This document shows, piece by piece, positions 43,717 through 52,613 of a DNA stretch of 64,000 nucleotides. The position numbers and the translations under genes were made by a program. This DNA is from Microbulbifer harenosus (lineage in GTDB: Bacteria; Pseudomonadota; Gammaproteobacteria; Pseudomonadales; Cellvibrionaceae), in assembly GCF_005771435.1 (NCBI RefSeq), contig NZ_VANI01000013.1, forward strand, positions 90,834 to 154,833, written 5' to 3'. Every line of letters begins with the position of its first letter. Positions within the stretch are counted from its first letter, which is position 1. The notes below the pieces were generated by a model that was not told the origin of the DNA, ran no database searches, and saw only the letters and a list, made by a program, of their open reading frames with translations.

Positions 43717-44952
43717 ATGAAATCGTCAAAACTCGTCATTGCCCTGCTGTTGTTCGCTGCGGCCCTGACTGTAAATGCGGCACCGCTTCTGAACGGTCTG
43801 GCTCTGGAACAACAATTCAATAAAGACCAATTCATCGCTGCGGTTTACGCCGAGCGTTTATCAAACGATTCCGCTTCCCTGCTCGATAATAATATGCCCC
43901 GGGCGCTGGAAATTCGCGTTGTTGCCGATCACCTTTCCGCCCGTCGCCTGCGCAACCAGTGGATGGAAGGTATCGCCATCAACAATGCCGGCGACACGCT
44001 CACCGGCCAGGCGGAAAACATGGTGACCTTCGCCAACCTGTTCAAAGGCCGCCTGCTTGCAGGTGACCGCCTGCGTATCGAATTTGCGGCAGGCAGCGGC
44101 TCTACCGTGGTATCCCTCAACGGCGTCGAACTCGGCGTAATCGAGGATCGCGGCTTCTTTAATACGCTGATGCGCGCCTGGATTGGCCCCGTGCCACCTT
44201 CCACGGAATTCCGCGATAACCTGATGAAATCCGGCCAGGTAACCGGTGGTCTGCTGGCCACGTTTGAGTCCCTGCAACCCAGTTCCGAGCGTGTTGCGCA
44301 GGTGCGCGCGGCCTACGAGGAAACGGAAGAGGTGGCCGCTGCCGTCGAACCCGCCAGGGAAGAGCCGAAAAAGGAAGAGAAACAGGCCTCCAAGCCCGAG
44401 TCCTCACAGATCGTCGCTGTCAGCAAGCCTGACCTGAGCGCCGACATTCCCGCGCCCACACTCGCCGCCGTCGGCAGTGCGGCGGTCACTCCCGCGGCCC
44501 CGGGGCGCCCCGAGCCGAAAGCGGAAAAACCTGCCACGGCCCAGGCCACGCAGCCCAAGCCGCTGAAGCCCACCACCACGCGTCCGGCAGTACCGCCCAT
44601 GGACGAAGAGGAGCTGGAGGAAGAGGAAGACGAAGCACCGCTCACCGCAGATATGATTCTGGCCCGCCAGATATATCACTCCATGCTGCTGCGCCATACC
44701 TTCAAGCATATCAACTATCCCAAGCGCGCCATGGAGCGCGGCCAGGAAGGCAGCGTGCGCCTGAATGTCACCATCGACAGCAAGGGCAATGTGACCAACG
44801 TGGCCACTCTGCAGGAGTCCCGCTACTCCAGCCTCAACCGCGAAGCATTGGACGCAGTGGAGCGCGCCGGCCCCTACCCGGCCACACCTCCCCAGCTGAA
44901 AATGAACGAATACCGGTTCACGGTACCGATTACCTTCCGCCTTCCGGACTGA
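43717..44952 (+). CDS. Chalcone-isomerase-like domain fused to a TonB C-terminal domain
   Basis: 411 residues. The signal peptide ends near TVNAAP (about 22). Residues 23-185 resemble bacterial chalcone-isomerase-like proteins: FIAAVYAERLSNDSASLLD, RALEIRVVADHLSARRLRNQ, FKGRLLAGDRLRIEF and RAWIGPVPPSTEFRDNLM. A long disordered Pro/Ala/Glu-rich linker follows (about 195-310). A TonB-C-type domain ends the protein, with the mark INYPKRAMERGQEGSVRLNV and YRFTVPITFRLPD. It has no N-terminal membrane anchor like a true TonB, so it would be free in the periplasm after cleavage. Role unknown. It has its own strong terminator. Confidence 0.82.
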   Translation: MKSSKLVIALLLFAAALTVNAAPLLNGLALEQQFNKDQFIAAVYAERLSNDSASLLDNNMPRALEIRVVADHLSARRLRNQWMEGIAINNAGDTLTGQAENMVTFANLFKGRLLAGDRLRIEFAAGSGSTVVSLNGVELGVIEDRGFFNTLMRAWIGPVPPSTEFRDNLMKSGQVTGGLLATFESLQPSSERVAQVRAAYEETEEVAAAVEPAREEPKKEEKQASKPESSQIVAVSKPDLSADIPAPTLAAVGSAAVTPAAPGRPEPKAEKPATAQATQPKPLKPTTTRPAVPPMDEEELEEEEDEAPLTADMILARQIYHSMLLRHTFKHINYPKRAMERGQEGSVRLNVTIDSKGNVTNVATLQESRYSSLNREALDAVERAGPYPATPPQLKMNEYRFTVPITFRLPD

Positions 44953-44960
44953 CGTCCACA

Positions 44961-44989
44961 AAAAACCCCGCCCTCGCGGGGTTTTTTAT
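44961..44989 (+). terminator. Rho-independent terminator after the TonB-fusion gene
   Basis: AAAACCCCGC / GCGGGGTTTTTT hairpin with a CCTC loop, just past the stop at 44952. Confidence 0.9.
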
Positions 44990-45038
44990 TGCGTGCAGAA
45001 TTCCATCGCCCACCGCCAGCCACTGGGCGCAAGGGCGC

Positions 45039-45068
45039 TTGCTCATCACAAGTGCACTTGCATACTAT
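45039..45068 (+). promoter_or_regulatory. Candidate sigma-70 promoter of the M13 peptidase gene
   Basis: TTGCTC at 45039-45044, an 18-base spacer and TACTAT at 45063-45068, about 64 bases before the ATG. Confidence 0.35.
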
Positions 45069-45131
45069 GTCCAGTCAGACTCCATCCGGTCCGCGGACCG
45101 ACTACGACATAACATGCCCAAAAGGCCATTC

Positions 45132-47216
45132 ATGAAAAAACTGCTTTTACCCCTGGCGATCGCCGGTGTCGTTGCCGGCACCTCCCTGACCGGCTGCTCG
45201 AAATCCGAGGGCCCACAAGCGGATTCCGCGCACACCAAACCAGCTGCCGAAGCCGCCGCCCCTCAGGCCACCCTCGGCTCCGGTATCGACCTCAGCGCCA
45301 TGGACACCAGCGTGCGCCCACAGGATGACTTCTTCTCCTATGTGAACGGCAACTGGATCAAGAATACCGAAATCCCCGCGGACAAATCCCGCTGGGGCGG
45401 CTTCACTATTCTCGCCGACAAGGCCACAGAAGAAGTGAAGGCCCTGATCATGGAAGCCGGCCAGCATGCGGGCAACGCGGGCGCCAAACAGATCGGTGAC
45501 CTGTACAACAGTTACATGAATGAAGAGCTGATCGAGAAGAAGGGGTTTTCGGCCATTGCCGGAGAACTGGCCAAAGTCGATGCCATTCAGTCCCAGAAGG
45601 ACCTGACAGACTTCTTCGCCTACGCGGACACCGTTGGCTATGACGTGCCTTTCGGCGGCACCATCTACCAGGACCTGAAGCAGGTAGAAAACTACATTAC
45701 TTTTATGTGGCAGGCAGGCCTCGGCTTGCCGGATCGTGATTACTACTTCGACGATTCAGAAAAAGGTCAGAAGCTACAGCAGGCCTACCGCGACTACATG
45801 GTGACAATTCAGCAGATCGCCGGACTGGACAATGCCGAGCAGTACGCCGACACCCTGTACGCGCTGGAAAAGAGCCTGGCGGAGCACCACCGCACCCGTG
45901 TGGACAACCGCGACCCGGAGAAGTATTACAACAAGAAGACCCTCGTTGAACTTAAGGCGATGATGCCGGCGGTCGACTGGGATAGCTATCTGCAGAAAGC
46001 CCACCTGGAAAAAGCACAGGAATTCGTGGTCGGCCAGCCGGAGTACCTGGAAGCGGCCAACAAGATCATCGCGGATACCGAACTGGACATCTGGAAGCGT
46101 TACCTGAAACTCAAGGTGCTCTCTGCCGCCGCGCCCTATATGCACAGCGAGATGGCCCAGGCCCATTTCGATTTCTACAGCACCACTATCCGCGGCGTGA
46201 AAGAAATGGAACCGCGCTGGAAGCGCGCGGTGCAGTTTGTGAACGGTTCCGTGGGTGAGCTGGTGGGCCAGCGCTATGTGGAGAAATACTTCCCACCGGA
46301 GGCCAAGGCGCGCATGGTCAAGTTGGTGGATAACCTGAAAGCGGCCTACAAGGATTCTATCGAATCCCTGACCTGGATGAGTGAAGACACCAAGAAGGAA
46401 GCCCTGACCAAGCTGGCCAACTTCACCACCAAGATCGGTTACCCGGATAAGTGGCGCGACTACAGTGCGCTGCAGGTGAAGGCCGATGATCTGGTGGGCA
46501 ATGCCATTGCCGCCACCCTGTTTGAAAACCTGCACGAGCGCGACAAGCTGGGCAAACCGCTGGACCGCGGTGAGTGGGGCATGAGCCCACAGACAGTGAA
46601 TGCCTACTACAATCCGGCAATGAATGAGATCGTATTCCCCGCCGCCATCCTGCAACCGCCGTTCTTCAACATGAACGCGGACGACGCGGTGAACTACGGC
46701 GGCATCGGCGGCGTGATCGGTCACGAGATCGGACACGGTTTCGACGACAAGGGCAGCAAGTTCGATGGCAAGGGCTACCTGAACAACTGGTGGACCGATT
46801 CCGACCGTAGTAACTTTGAAGGCCTCACCAACAAGCTGGTGGCCCAGTACAACGGTTTCGAGCCGCTGGAAGGTGAACATGTGAACGGCGAGCTGACCCT
46901 GGGTGAGAACATCGGCGACCTGTCCGGCCTCGGCATTGCCTACAAGGCTTACAAAATGTCCCTGAAGGGCGCCGAAGCGCCGGTCATTGACGGTTTCACC
47001 GGCGATCAGCGCGTGTTCCTGGGCTGGGCGCAGGTATGGCGCAGCAAGATGCGTGACGAAGCCCTGAGCGAGCGCCTGAAAACCGACCCACACTCCCCGG
47101 CAGAATACCGTGTTCAGGGCGTACTGCCGAACCTCGATGCCTTCTACAAAGCCTTCGATGTAAAGGAAGGCGATGGTATGTACCTGCCGGAAGAGGAGCG
47201 TGTTGTTATCTGGTAA
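45132..47216 (+). CDS. M13-family (neprilysin/PepO-like) metallopeptidase lipoprotein
   Basis: 694 residues from the ATG at 45132; the longer frame would bury the signal. The lipoprotein signal ends GTSLTGC. The M13 zinc site is GHEIGHGFDDKGSKFDGKG (about 530) and the third ligand Glu lies in LGENIGDLSGL. An N-terminal lobe (PQDDFFSYVNGNWIKN) and the final segment CxxW-like VVIW complete the fold. It probably degrades peptides in the periplasm or at the outer membrane. It is a single gene with a strong terminator. Confidence 0.94.
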   Translation: MKKLLLPLAIAGVVAGTSLTGCSKSEGPQADSAHTKPAAEAAAPQATLGSGIDLSAMDTSVRPQDDFFSYVNGNWIKNTEIPADKSRWGGFTILADKATEEVKALIMEAGQHAGNAGAKQIGDLYNSYMNEELIEKKGFSAIAGELAKVDAIQSQKDLTDFFAYADTVGYDVPFGGTIYQDLKQVENYITFMWQAGLGLPDRDYYFDDSEKGQKLQQAYRDYMVTIQQIAGLDNAEQYADTLYALEKSLAEHHRTRVDNRDPEKYYNKKTLVELKAMMPAVDWDSYLQKAHLEKAQEFVVGQPEYLEAANKIIADTELDIWKRYLKLKVLSAAAPYMHSEMAQAHFDFYSTTIRGVKEMEPRWKRAVQFVNGSVGELVGQRYVEKYFPPEAKARMVKLVDNLKAAYKDSIESLTWMSEDTKKEALTKLANFTTKIGYPDKWRDYSALQVKADDLVGNAIAATLFENLHERDKLGKPLDRGEWGMSPQTVNAYYNPAMNEIVFPAAILQPPFFNMNADDAVNYGGIGGVIGHEIGHGFDDKGSKFDGKGYLNNWWTDSDRSNFEGLTNKLVAQYNGFEPLEGEHVNGELTLGENIGDLSGLGIAYKAYKMSLKGAEAPVIDGFTGDQRVFLGWAQVWRSKMRDEALSERLKTDPHSPAEYRVQGVLPNLDAFYKAFDVKEGDGMYLPEEERVVIW

Positions 47217-47261
47217 AGGGAATCTGGTAATTCCAGCTCCAGCGTCCAACACCGATCCGAG

Positions 47262-47288
47262 AGCCCCGCCGTTGCGGGGCTTTTTTTT
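47262..47288 (+). terminator. Rho-independent terminator after the M13 peptidase gene
   Basis: AGCCCCGCC / GCGGGGCTTTTTTTT hairpin with a GTT-type loop, 45 bases past the stop. Confidence 0.92.
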
Positions 47289-47360
47289 GCAATCGAGATA
47301 GCGCTGCATCCCGTACGGTTATCGCATACCATGTCGAAAACGGACTTCCAGGGGATTCGC

Positions 47361-49247
47361 ATGACCCACACGAACCAGTTTGCCCTGCTCAGCAGCCGCC
47401 GCTTCCTACCCTTCTTCTGCACCCAGTCCCTCGGCGCCTTCAACGACAATGTATTCAAGAACGCGCTGATCGTGATGATCGCCTTCCGGCTGGCCACCGA
47501 TGAGGCCAATTTCCTGATCAACCTCGCCGCTGGGCTGTTTATCCTGCCGTTCTTCCTGCTCTCCGCCACCGCCGGCCAGATCGCCGACAAGCTGGACAAG
47601 AGCGTGTTGATACGGCGTATCAAGCTCGCAGAAATCGGCATTGTGCTGTTCGGTATCGCCGCGCTGTACAGCGGCAACAACTACCTGTCCCTGTTGGTGC
47701 TGTTCCTGCTCGGAGCCCAGTCCACCTTTTTCGGGCCGGTGAAATACGCCATCCTGCCCCAGCATCTACAGAAAACGGAGTTAGTGGGCGGCAATGCGCT
47801 GGTAGAGATGGGCACCTTCGTTTCTATCCTGCTCGGCACCATTGTGGGCGGTCTGCTGGCTGGCTTTACCGGTGACGGTGAGTCGGGTTTGCTATGGATT
47901 TCCGCGGTGATCACCATCACCGCGATTGCGGGTTATCTGGCCAGCCGCGCGATTCCCTCAGCGGCGGCGCCGGCACCGGATCTGGTCCTCAACTACAATC
48001 CGTTCACCCAGACCGCGCGCATTCTCCGAGAGGCTGCGAAAACACCGTCGGTGTTCTACGCCATCATCGGTATTTCCTGGTTCTGGCTGCTGGGCGCCGC
48101 CTATCTCACCCAGATTCCGAGCCTCACCCGCAATGTGCTGGGTGGCAGTGAATCGGTGGTCACCCTGCTGCTGTGCTGTTTCACCATCGGTGTGGCCGTC
48201 GGTTCGCTGTTGTGTGGGCGCCTGTCCGGGGGGCGCGTGGAGCTGGGGCTGGTGCCCATCGGCGCGGCGGGGCTGACCATTGTCGGCATACTCCTGGCGT
48301 CGACCACCGGCAGTTACCAGCCGCCGGCGGACGGCAGCGTCGCCGCCTTTTGGGCCAATGAGGGCTCCCTCGGCATTCTCGTCAGCCTGACCCTGATCGG
48401 TATCTTCGGTGGTTTCTTTATTGTCCCGCTCTATTCGATGATGCAGGAGCGCTCGGCGCCTGAAATCCGCGCACGGATCATTGCCGTGAACAATGTGCTG
48501 AACGCGCTGTTCATGGTGGTGGCGGCGGTGCTCGGTATCGTATTCCTGAATGTGCTGGGGGCAACCATCCCGCAGTTTTTCCTGATCATTGCGCTGATGA
48601 ATGCGGCGGTGGCGCTCTTTGTGTTCACCAAGGTGCCGGAATTCGCCATGCGCCTGCTGATCTGGCTGCTGTCGCACACCATGTACCGGGTGAAACACGA
48701 GGGGCTGGAGCAGATCCCCGCCGAGGGGCCCGCCATTATTGCCTGCAACCATGTGAGTTATGTGGACGCGCTGCTGCTGGCCGGCGCGGTGCGCCGCCCG
48801 ATCCGCTTCATCATGTACAAGCCGATCTATGAAATTCCGGTACTGCACTTTATCTTCAAGACCAGCCGCGCCATTCCCATCTGTTCCAAAGAAAAGGATC
48901 CGGAGGGCTACGCGCGCGCGTTTGAAGCGATTGAACAGGGATTGAAAGACGGCGATCTGCTGTGCATTTTTCCCGAAGGTCAGCTGACCAAAGACGGCGA
49001 ACTGCAACCGTTCAAGGCCGGGATCGAGAAAATCCTGCAACGCACACCGGTGCCGGTTATCCCCATGGCACTGCGCGGCCTGTGGGGCAGTTTTTTCAGC
49101 CACAAGGACGGCCATGCGTTTAGCACGCTGCCGCGAAGGTTCTGGTCAAAAGTCTGCGTGGTGGCGGGACCGCCGCTGGAAGCGGCCATGGTCAAGGCAG
49201 AAAAACTACAGGAAACCGTATTGGGACTGCGCGGCGAGCACCGATAA
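47361..49247 (+). CDS. MFS transporter fused to a 1-acylglycerol-3-phosphate acyltransferase (LplT-PlsC type)
   Basis: 628 residues from the ATG at 47361, chosen for the AGGGG seven bases before it; an ATG at 47331 lacks a ribosome site. The first 430 residues form a 12-helix major-facilitator domain that begins like lysophospholipid transporters (RFLPFFCTQSLGAFNDNVFK). The remaining 200 residues are a PlsC acyltransferase with HVSYVD (the HxxxxD catalytic motif) and FPEGQLTKDGE. LplT flips lysophospholipids inward and the acyltransferase re-acylates them. Here both steps are in one chain, as in Aas-like fusions but without the acyl-ACP synthetase. Confidence 0.9.
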   Translation: MTHTNQFALLSSRRFLPFFCTQSLGAFNDNVFKNALIVMIAFRLATDEANFLINLAAGLFILPFFLLSATAGQIADKLDKSVLIRRIKLAEIGIVLFGIAALYSGNNYLSLLVLFLLGAQSTFFGPVKYAILPQHLQKTELVGGNALVEMGTFVSILLGTIVGGLLAGFTGDGESGLLWISAVITITAIAGYLASRAIPSAAAPAPDLVLNYNPFTQTARILREAAKTPSVFYAIIGISWFWLLGAAYLTQIPSLTRNVLGGSESVVTLLLCCFTIGVAVGSLLCGRLSGGRVELGLVPIGAAGLTIVGILLASTTGSYQPPADGSVAAFWANEGSLGILVSLTLIGIFGGFFIVPLYSMMQERSAPEIRARIIAVNNVLNALFMVVAAVLGIVFLNVLGATIPQFFLIIALMNAAVALFVFTKVPEFAMRLLIWLLSHTMYRVKHEGLEQIPAEGPAIIACNHVSYVDALLLAGAVRRPIRFIMYKPIYEIPVLHFIFKTSRAIPICSKEKDPEGYARAFEAIEQGLKDGDLLCIFPEGQLTKDGELQPFKAGIEKILQRTPVPVIPMALRGLWGSFFSHKDGHAFSTLPRRFWSKVCVVAGPPLEAAMVKAEKLQETVLGLRGEHR

Positions 49248-49414
49248 ATCAGCGCAATTGGCATCGCGGTATTCATGTCCACAACAGTCGTTTGCCCGAG
49301 AGGAAGGCCACAGAAATGCGCTGCATACTCAACGCCGAATAGGGTATTCATACCACTTCTGCTTCACCGCAGAGGTGCACTCAGACGCGCTCAGATAAAT
49401 TGGAAGCCCCGAAG

Positions 49415-49445
49415 CGAAACACCCCGCAAAACGCGGGGTGTTTCG
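49415..49445 (-). terminator. Strong hairpin downstream of tpx, probable terminator
   Basis: CGAAACACCCCGC / GCGGGGTGTTTCG, a perfect 13-bp stem with a five-base loop, 44 bases past the tpx stop. No clear U-run follows on the minus strand, so termination is likely but not certain. Confidence 0.65.
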
Positions 49446-49488
49446 AGGAACAGCGGACGCTATTCCGGATTTTGGTCTCGATAGACAA

Positions 49489-49983
49489 TCAGAGCGCAGC
49501 CAGAGCCGCCTCGTAATCCGGCTCATTGGCGGTTTCCGCCACCTGCTCGGTGTAGGCCACCTTGCCGTTTTCGTCGATCACCACCACCGCGCGGGACAGC
49601 AGGCCTTTCAGTGGGCCGGTCTCGAACGCCACGCCGTAATCACCGCCAAAATCCGAGCGGAACGCAGAGCCCAGCTTCACGTTCTCGATACCCTCGGCGC
49701 CACAGAAGCGGGTCATGGCGAAGGGCAGGTCCGCAGATACACAGACCACAACGGTGTTATCCAGTGACGCGACCTTTTCATTGAATGCGCGCACGGACAT
49801 GGCACAGGTGGGAGTATCCACAGAGGGGAAAATATTCAGAACCACGCGCTTGCCGGCGAGGTCAGACAGGTTGAGTTCCGACAGGTCGCCCTGTACCAGG
49901 GTAAAGGCTGGCGCCTGGCTGCCAACGGCGGGCAGCTCGCCAACGGTGGTGATGGGATTTCCTTTCAGAGTGATATTGGCCAT
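49489..49983 (-). CDS. tpx: Thiol peroxidase (atypical 2-Cys peroxiredoxin)
   Basis: 164 residues from the ATG at 49983; an upstream extension has no support and would exceed the family length. Reduces H2O2 and alkyl peroxides. Peroxidatic Cys lies in [15 protein letters not shown], and resolving Cys in [20 protein letters not shown]. The start [18 protein letters not shown] is typical. It is a single gene with the promoter region to the right. Confidence 0.95.
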   Translation of the reverse strand: MANITLKGNPITTVGELPAVGSQAPAFTLVQGDLSELNLSDLAGKRVVLNIFPSVDTPTCAMSVRAFNEKVASLDNTVVVCVSADLPFAMTRFCGAEGIENVKLGSAFRSDFGGDYGVAFETGPLKGLLSRAVVVIDENGKVAYTEQVAETANEPDYEAALAAL

Positions 49984-50094
49984 GGTGCAGTCCTTGACGT
50001 AACTGATTGTTAAAACTTCGCGTATGAATACTTTATTGAAAGTGCCCGCAGCATGGCGAGTCAATGGGGTAATGTCAATTGACCCGCGGGTAAT

Positions 50095-50121
50095 AAAAAA
50101 CCCCGCGAAATGCAGGGTTTT
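50095..50121 (-). terminator. Probable terminator of the M28 peptidase operon
   Basis: AAAACCCCGC / GC-AGGGTTTT hairpin with a short GAAAT loop. On the minus strand it is followed by TTTTTTATTA. It lies 24 bases past the M28 stop. Confidence 0.75.
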
Positions 50122-50144
50122 GTGTAGTTCATTTCAGATGCGGA

Positions 50145-51551
50145 TCAGTGCTCAGATGGCACACGACCGAGATCGCCTTCCATTTCCGCCGCCAGGAACG
50201 ACATCACCACCCAGGCCGCCACATTCTGTTTGAGGTTTTCCGGGTCCACCTTGTCCAGGGTGTCATTGGGTGTGTGGTGGTAATCGAAGTAATCGGTACC
50301 GTCCTGGTACAGAGTCATCGCCGGTACCCCCTGCGCCACAAACACGCTGCCGTCCGGGCCGCCGGAGGCTTTGTTGTCGCCGCGCTTGATACCGAGCGGC
50401 GCCAACAACTGCATCATTTGATCGGCAATGGCGAACTTGCTCTCGGGAATACGGGTATCGAAACGCCAGATTTTGCCAGCACCGAAATCGGACTCGGACA
50501 CCATCACGATTTTTTCCAGGTCGTTAGCGTGGGCCTCCACATACTGTTTCGCGCCAACAAGACCGATCTCCTCGGCACCGAACAATACTACGCGCAGGGT
50601 GCGGCGCGGACGCTGCGGTAGCTCCGCGATCAGGCGCGCGGTTTCCATTACGATTGCCACGCCGGCGCCGTCGTCCAGTGCGCCGGTGCCTTCGTCCCAG
50701 CTGTCCAGGTGCGCGCCGATGATGACCACTTCCTCGGGCTTTTCACGCCCCACCACTTCGCCGATCACATTGAAGGACGGGCCGTCGGCCAGCGCCTCGT
50801 TGTGCACATTCAGTTTTAGCTGTACCGGTTTGCCACGCTTCAGCATGGCTTCCAGCAGGTTCGCATCCGGCGCGGACAGCGCCAGCGCCGGCACCGGATT
50901 TGCCACGCCGTCCACCGACATCATACCGGTGTGGGCGAAGCGGTCGGAGTCGGTACCCACGGAGCGCAACAGCAAAGCCGCCGCACCTTTTTCCGCCGCC
51001 GCGCGCATGCCTTTGCTGCGGCCAGCCGCGGCCGGGCCGTAGCCCTCTCCGGTGCGCGCGCGCTCCATGCGCTTGTTGATAAACGCGATCTTGCCCTTCA
51101 CCTTGCGCGCCGGCGCCTTCATCAGCGCTTCCACATCGGCAAACTCGACAATTTCCGCAATGAGACCGCCCTCCGGCGTGGACGCGCCGTAACCGAGAGA
51201 AGTAACCACCAGCGGTTGCGGGAAGGGCGCGGTCACTTCCGCGTGGGCGTGACCGCGGGCCCAGCGCTTGACGTCGATCTGTTCGGTGTAGACCCGGTCA
51301 AAACCCAGGTCTTTCATTTTCTGCTGCGCCCAGGCCACCGCGCGCTCATCGCCTTTGGTGCCAGCGCGACGCGGACCCACCTCCACCGTGAGGGATTCCA
51401 CATGGCTGTAGGCATCGGAGGATTCCAGCGCACGATCCCGCAGCACTTCCGCCACGGAGATGTCTTCCGGCTTCAATGGAACGGCCTGGGTGCTGGCAGC
51501 CAGCAGAACGGCGGCCAGGGCACCGGAAAAATTCATCAGAGGCTTTAACAT
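50145..51551 (-). CDS. M28-family zinc aminopeptidase, exported
   Basis: 468 residues. The signal peptide ends near STQAVP (about 24). A PA domain (about 130-245) is inserted before the peptidase core. The co-catalytic zinc site shows as IIGAHLDSWDEGTGALDDGAG (His, Asp), FGAEEIGLVGAK (Glu-Glu), ESDFGAG (Asp) and DYHHTPNDTLDKVD (His). This arrangement is that of plasma glutamate carboxypeptidase-like (PGCP) M28 enzymes. It is last of a four-gene run on the minus strand (prfC, acyltransferase, small membrane protein, M28) with gaps of about 24-40 bases. Confidence 0.94.
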   Translation of the reverse strand: MLKPLMNFSGALAAVLLAASTQAVPLKPEDISVAEVLRDRALESSDAYSHVESLTVEVGPRRAGTKGDERAVAWAQQKMKDLGFDRVYTEQIDVKRWARGHAHAEVTAPFPQPLVVTSLGYGASTPEGGLIAEIVEFADVEALMKAPARKVKGKIAFINKRMERARTGEGYGPAAAGRSKGMRAAAEKGAAALLLRSVGTDSDRFAHTGMMSVDGVANPVPALALSAPDANLLEAMLKRGKPVQLKLNVHNEALADGPSFNVIGEVVGREKPEEVVIIGAHLDSWDEGTGALDDGAGVAIVMETARLIAELPQRPRRTLRVVLFGAEEIGLVGAKQYVEAHANDLEKIVMVSESDFGAGKIWRFDTRIPESKFAIADQMMQLLAPLGIKRGDNKASGGPDGSVFVAQGVPAMTLYQDGTDYFDYHHTPNDTLDKVDPENLKQNVAAWVVMSFLAAEMEGDLGRVPSEH

Positions 51552-51590
51552 GTTTTCTCCAGTTGCGGCATTGTGGATTTGTTATGGAAT

Positions 51591-51938
51591 TTATTCGGCT
51601 TCGTTTTGCGGCGGCAGTGCCAGCAATCGCTCGCGCACATCACGCAGTTGTTGCAAGCCGGCGTCGGTGAACAGGTAAGGAGGTGAACCTGTGTACTCTT
51701 CCTCCTCGATTTTTATACACGCCAGGCGCAACTGCTCCAGCGGCGGATCATGGCGCATGGGGTAACTGATCAGTACCCGCCACTCGTTGTCGTCCGCCTG
51801 ACCGGCAATCACATCCTCAAGGCCCTGCTGGAATTGCGCGCGCTCCATACGGAAGCGCGGTGTGCGCATATGCATCAGCCCCCAGATAATGAGGGCAAAT
51901 ATGGCGAAGGACAGGCACAGTGTAATAAGAATATTCAC
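51591..51938 (-). CDS. Small single-pass membrane protein, unknown
   Basis: 115 residues from a GTG at 51938 preceded by AGGAGG at good spacing. One N-terminal helix (about 3-22, ILITLCLSFAIFALIIWGL) is followed by a charged soluble part (MERAQFQQGLEDVIAGQADD) with a late helical segment, LFTDAGLQQLRDVRERLLAL. No family recognised. Start signal and close spacing to both neighbours support it as a real operon member. Confidence 0.7.
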   Translation of the reverse strand: MNILITLCLSFAIFALIIWGLMHMRTPRFRMERAQFQQGLEDVIAGQADDNEWRVLISYPMRHDPPLEQLRLACIKIEEEEYTGSPPYLFTDAGLQQLRDVRERLLALPPQNEAE

Positions 51939-51962
51939 AACCGCCCTCCTTCGGCGCTCCGC

Positions 51963-52589
51963 TTACGCGGCGTGATTAAAGTCGGTCTGGTTTTCCGGAT
52001 TGCGCCCACGGTATTTGCTGAAACGCCGCTGGATCTCCTGCATATCCGCTTCGAGTTCCCCCGTGGGATGATAGAGCGAGTCTACACAAATACGCTTGGT
52101 GGGAAAGTCCCAGGCTACCAACAGAACAGGGACGTCCGCGGCGTACGCAATGCGCAGAAACCCATTCTTCCATTTATGCGCCTTCTTGCGGGTGCCTTCC
52201 GGAGTGATGGCAACCCACATTTTTTCATTCTGCTTAAACTGACTTGCCATGTCCTTGGCCAGCCCTCCCGCCGCGCCGCGGTCGGTGGGAATGCCGCCCA
52301 GCGCCATAAACAGACCTTTGAACGGAAAGAAAAAGGCTTCCTTTTTCATCATCCAGGAGGCCTTGAGTTTGAGCGCCATGATGAATGGCATAGCCACCAC
52401 AAAATCCCAGTTGGACGTGTGCGGAGCCAGCGCCACCATCAGTTTTTTCTCCGGAGGAAAATTGCCGTCAAAGCGCCAGCCGAGCAGTTTCACGATCAGC
52501 AGGCCTATCCCCTGGGTGAACCAGTTGCCCGCGCGTGGCATTTCTTCCGGCAGATCCGCGGGGATGGTTGTGTTTTTTTCGGCGGTCAC
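51963..52589 (-). CDS. Lysophospholipid acyltransferase family protein (PlsC-like)
   Basis: 208 residues from a GTG at 52589. The acyltransferase motif HTSNWD (HxxxxD) and TPEGTRKK (the second conserved block) are seen, with GGIPTDRGA between them. It has one or no membrane helix, so it belongs to the short soluble-like PlsC group often annotated as acyltransferase or glycerol acyltransferase. It would acylate a lysophospholipid or related acceptor at the inner face of the inner membrane. The gene lies 24 bases after prfC and 24 before the small membrane protein gene. Confidence 0.88.
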   Translation of the reverse strand: MTAEKNTTIPADLPEEMPRAGNWFTQGIGLLIVKLLGWRFDGNFPPEKKLMVALAPHTSNWDFVVAMPFIMALKLKASWMMKKEAFFFPFKGLFMALGGIPTDRGAAGGLAKDMASQFKQNEKMWVAITPEGTRKKAHKWKNGFLRIAYAADVPVLLVAWDFPTKRICVDSLYHPTGELEADMQEIQRRFSKYRGRNPENQTDFNHAA

Positions 52590-52613
52590 TGCAACAATCT
52601 CTTCAGGTTTTAC

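Noticed and set aside
45774..47309. A 511-codon minus-strand open frame
   Set aside because: It is antisense to the M13 peptidase, whose zinc motifs are clear. No ribosome site or family mark was seen.
47958..49115. A 385-codon minus-strand open frame
   Set aside because: It is antisense to the MFS/PlsC fusion gene. Its composition (Gln/His/Arg rich) is typical of a reverse-strand shadow.
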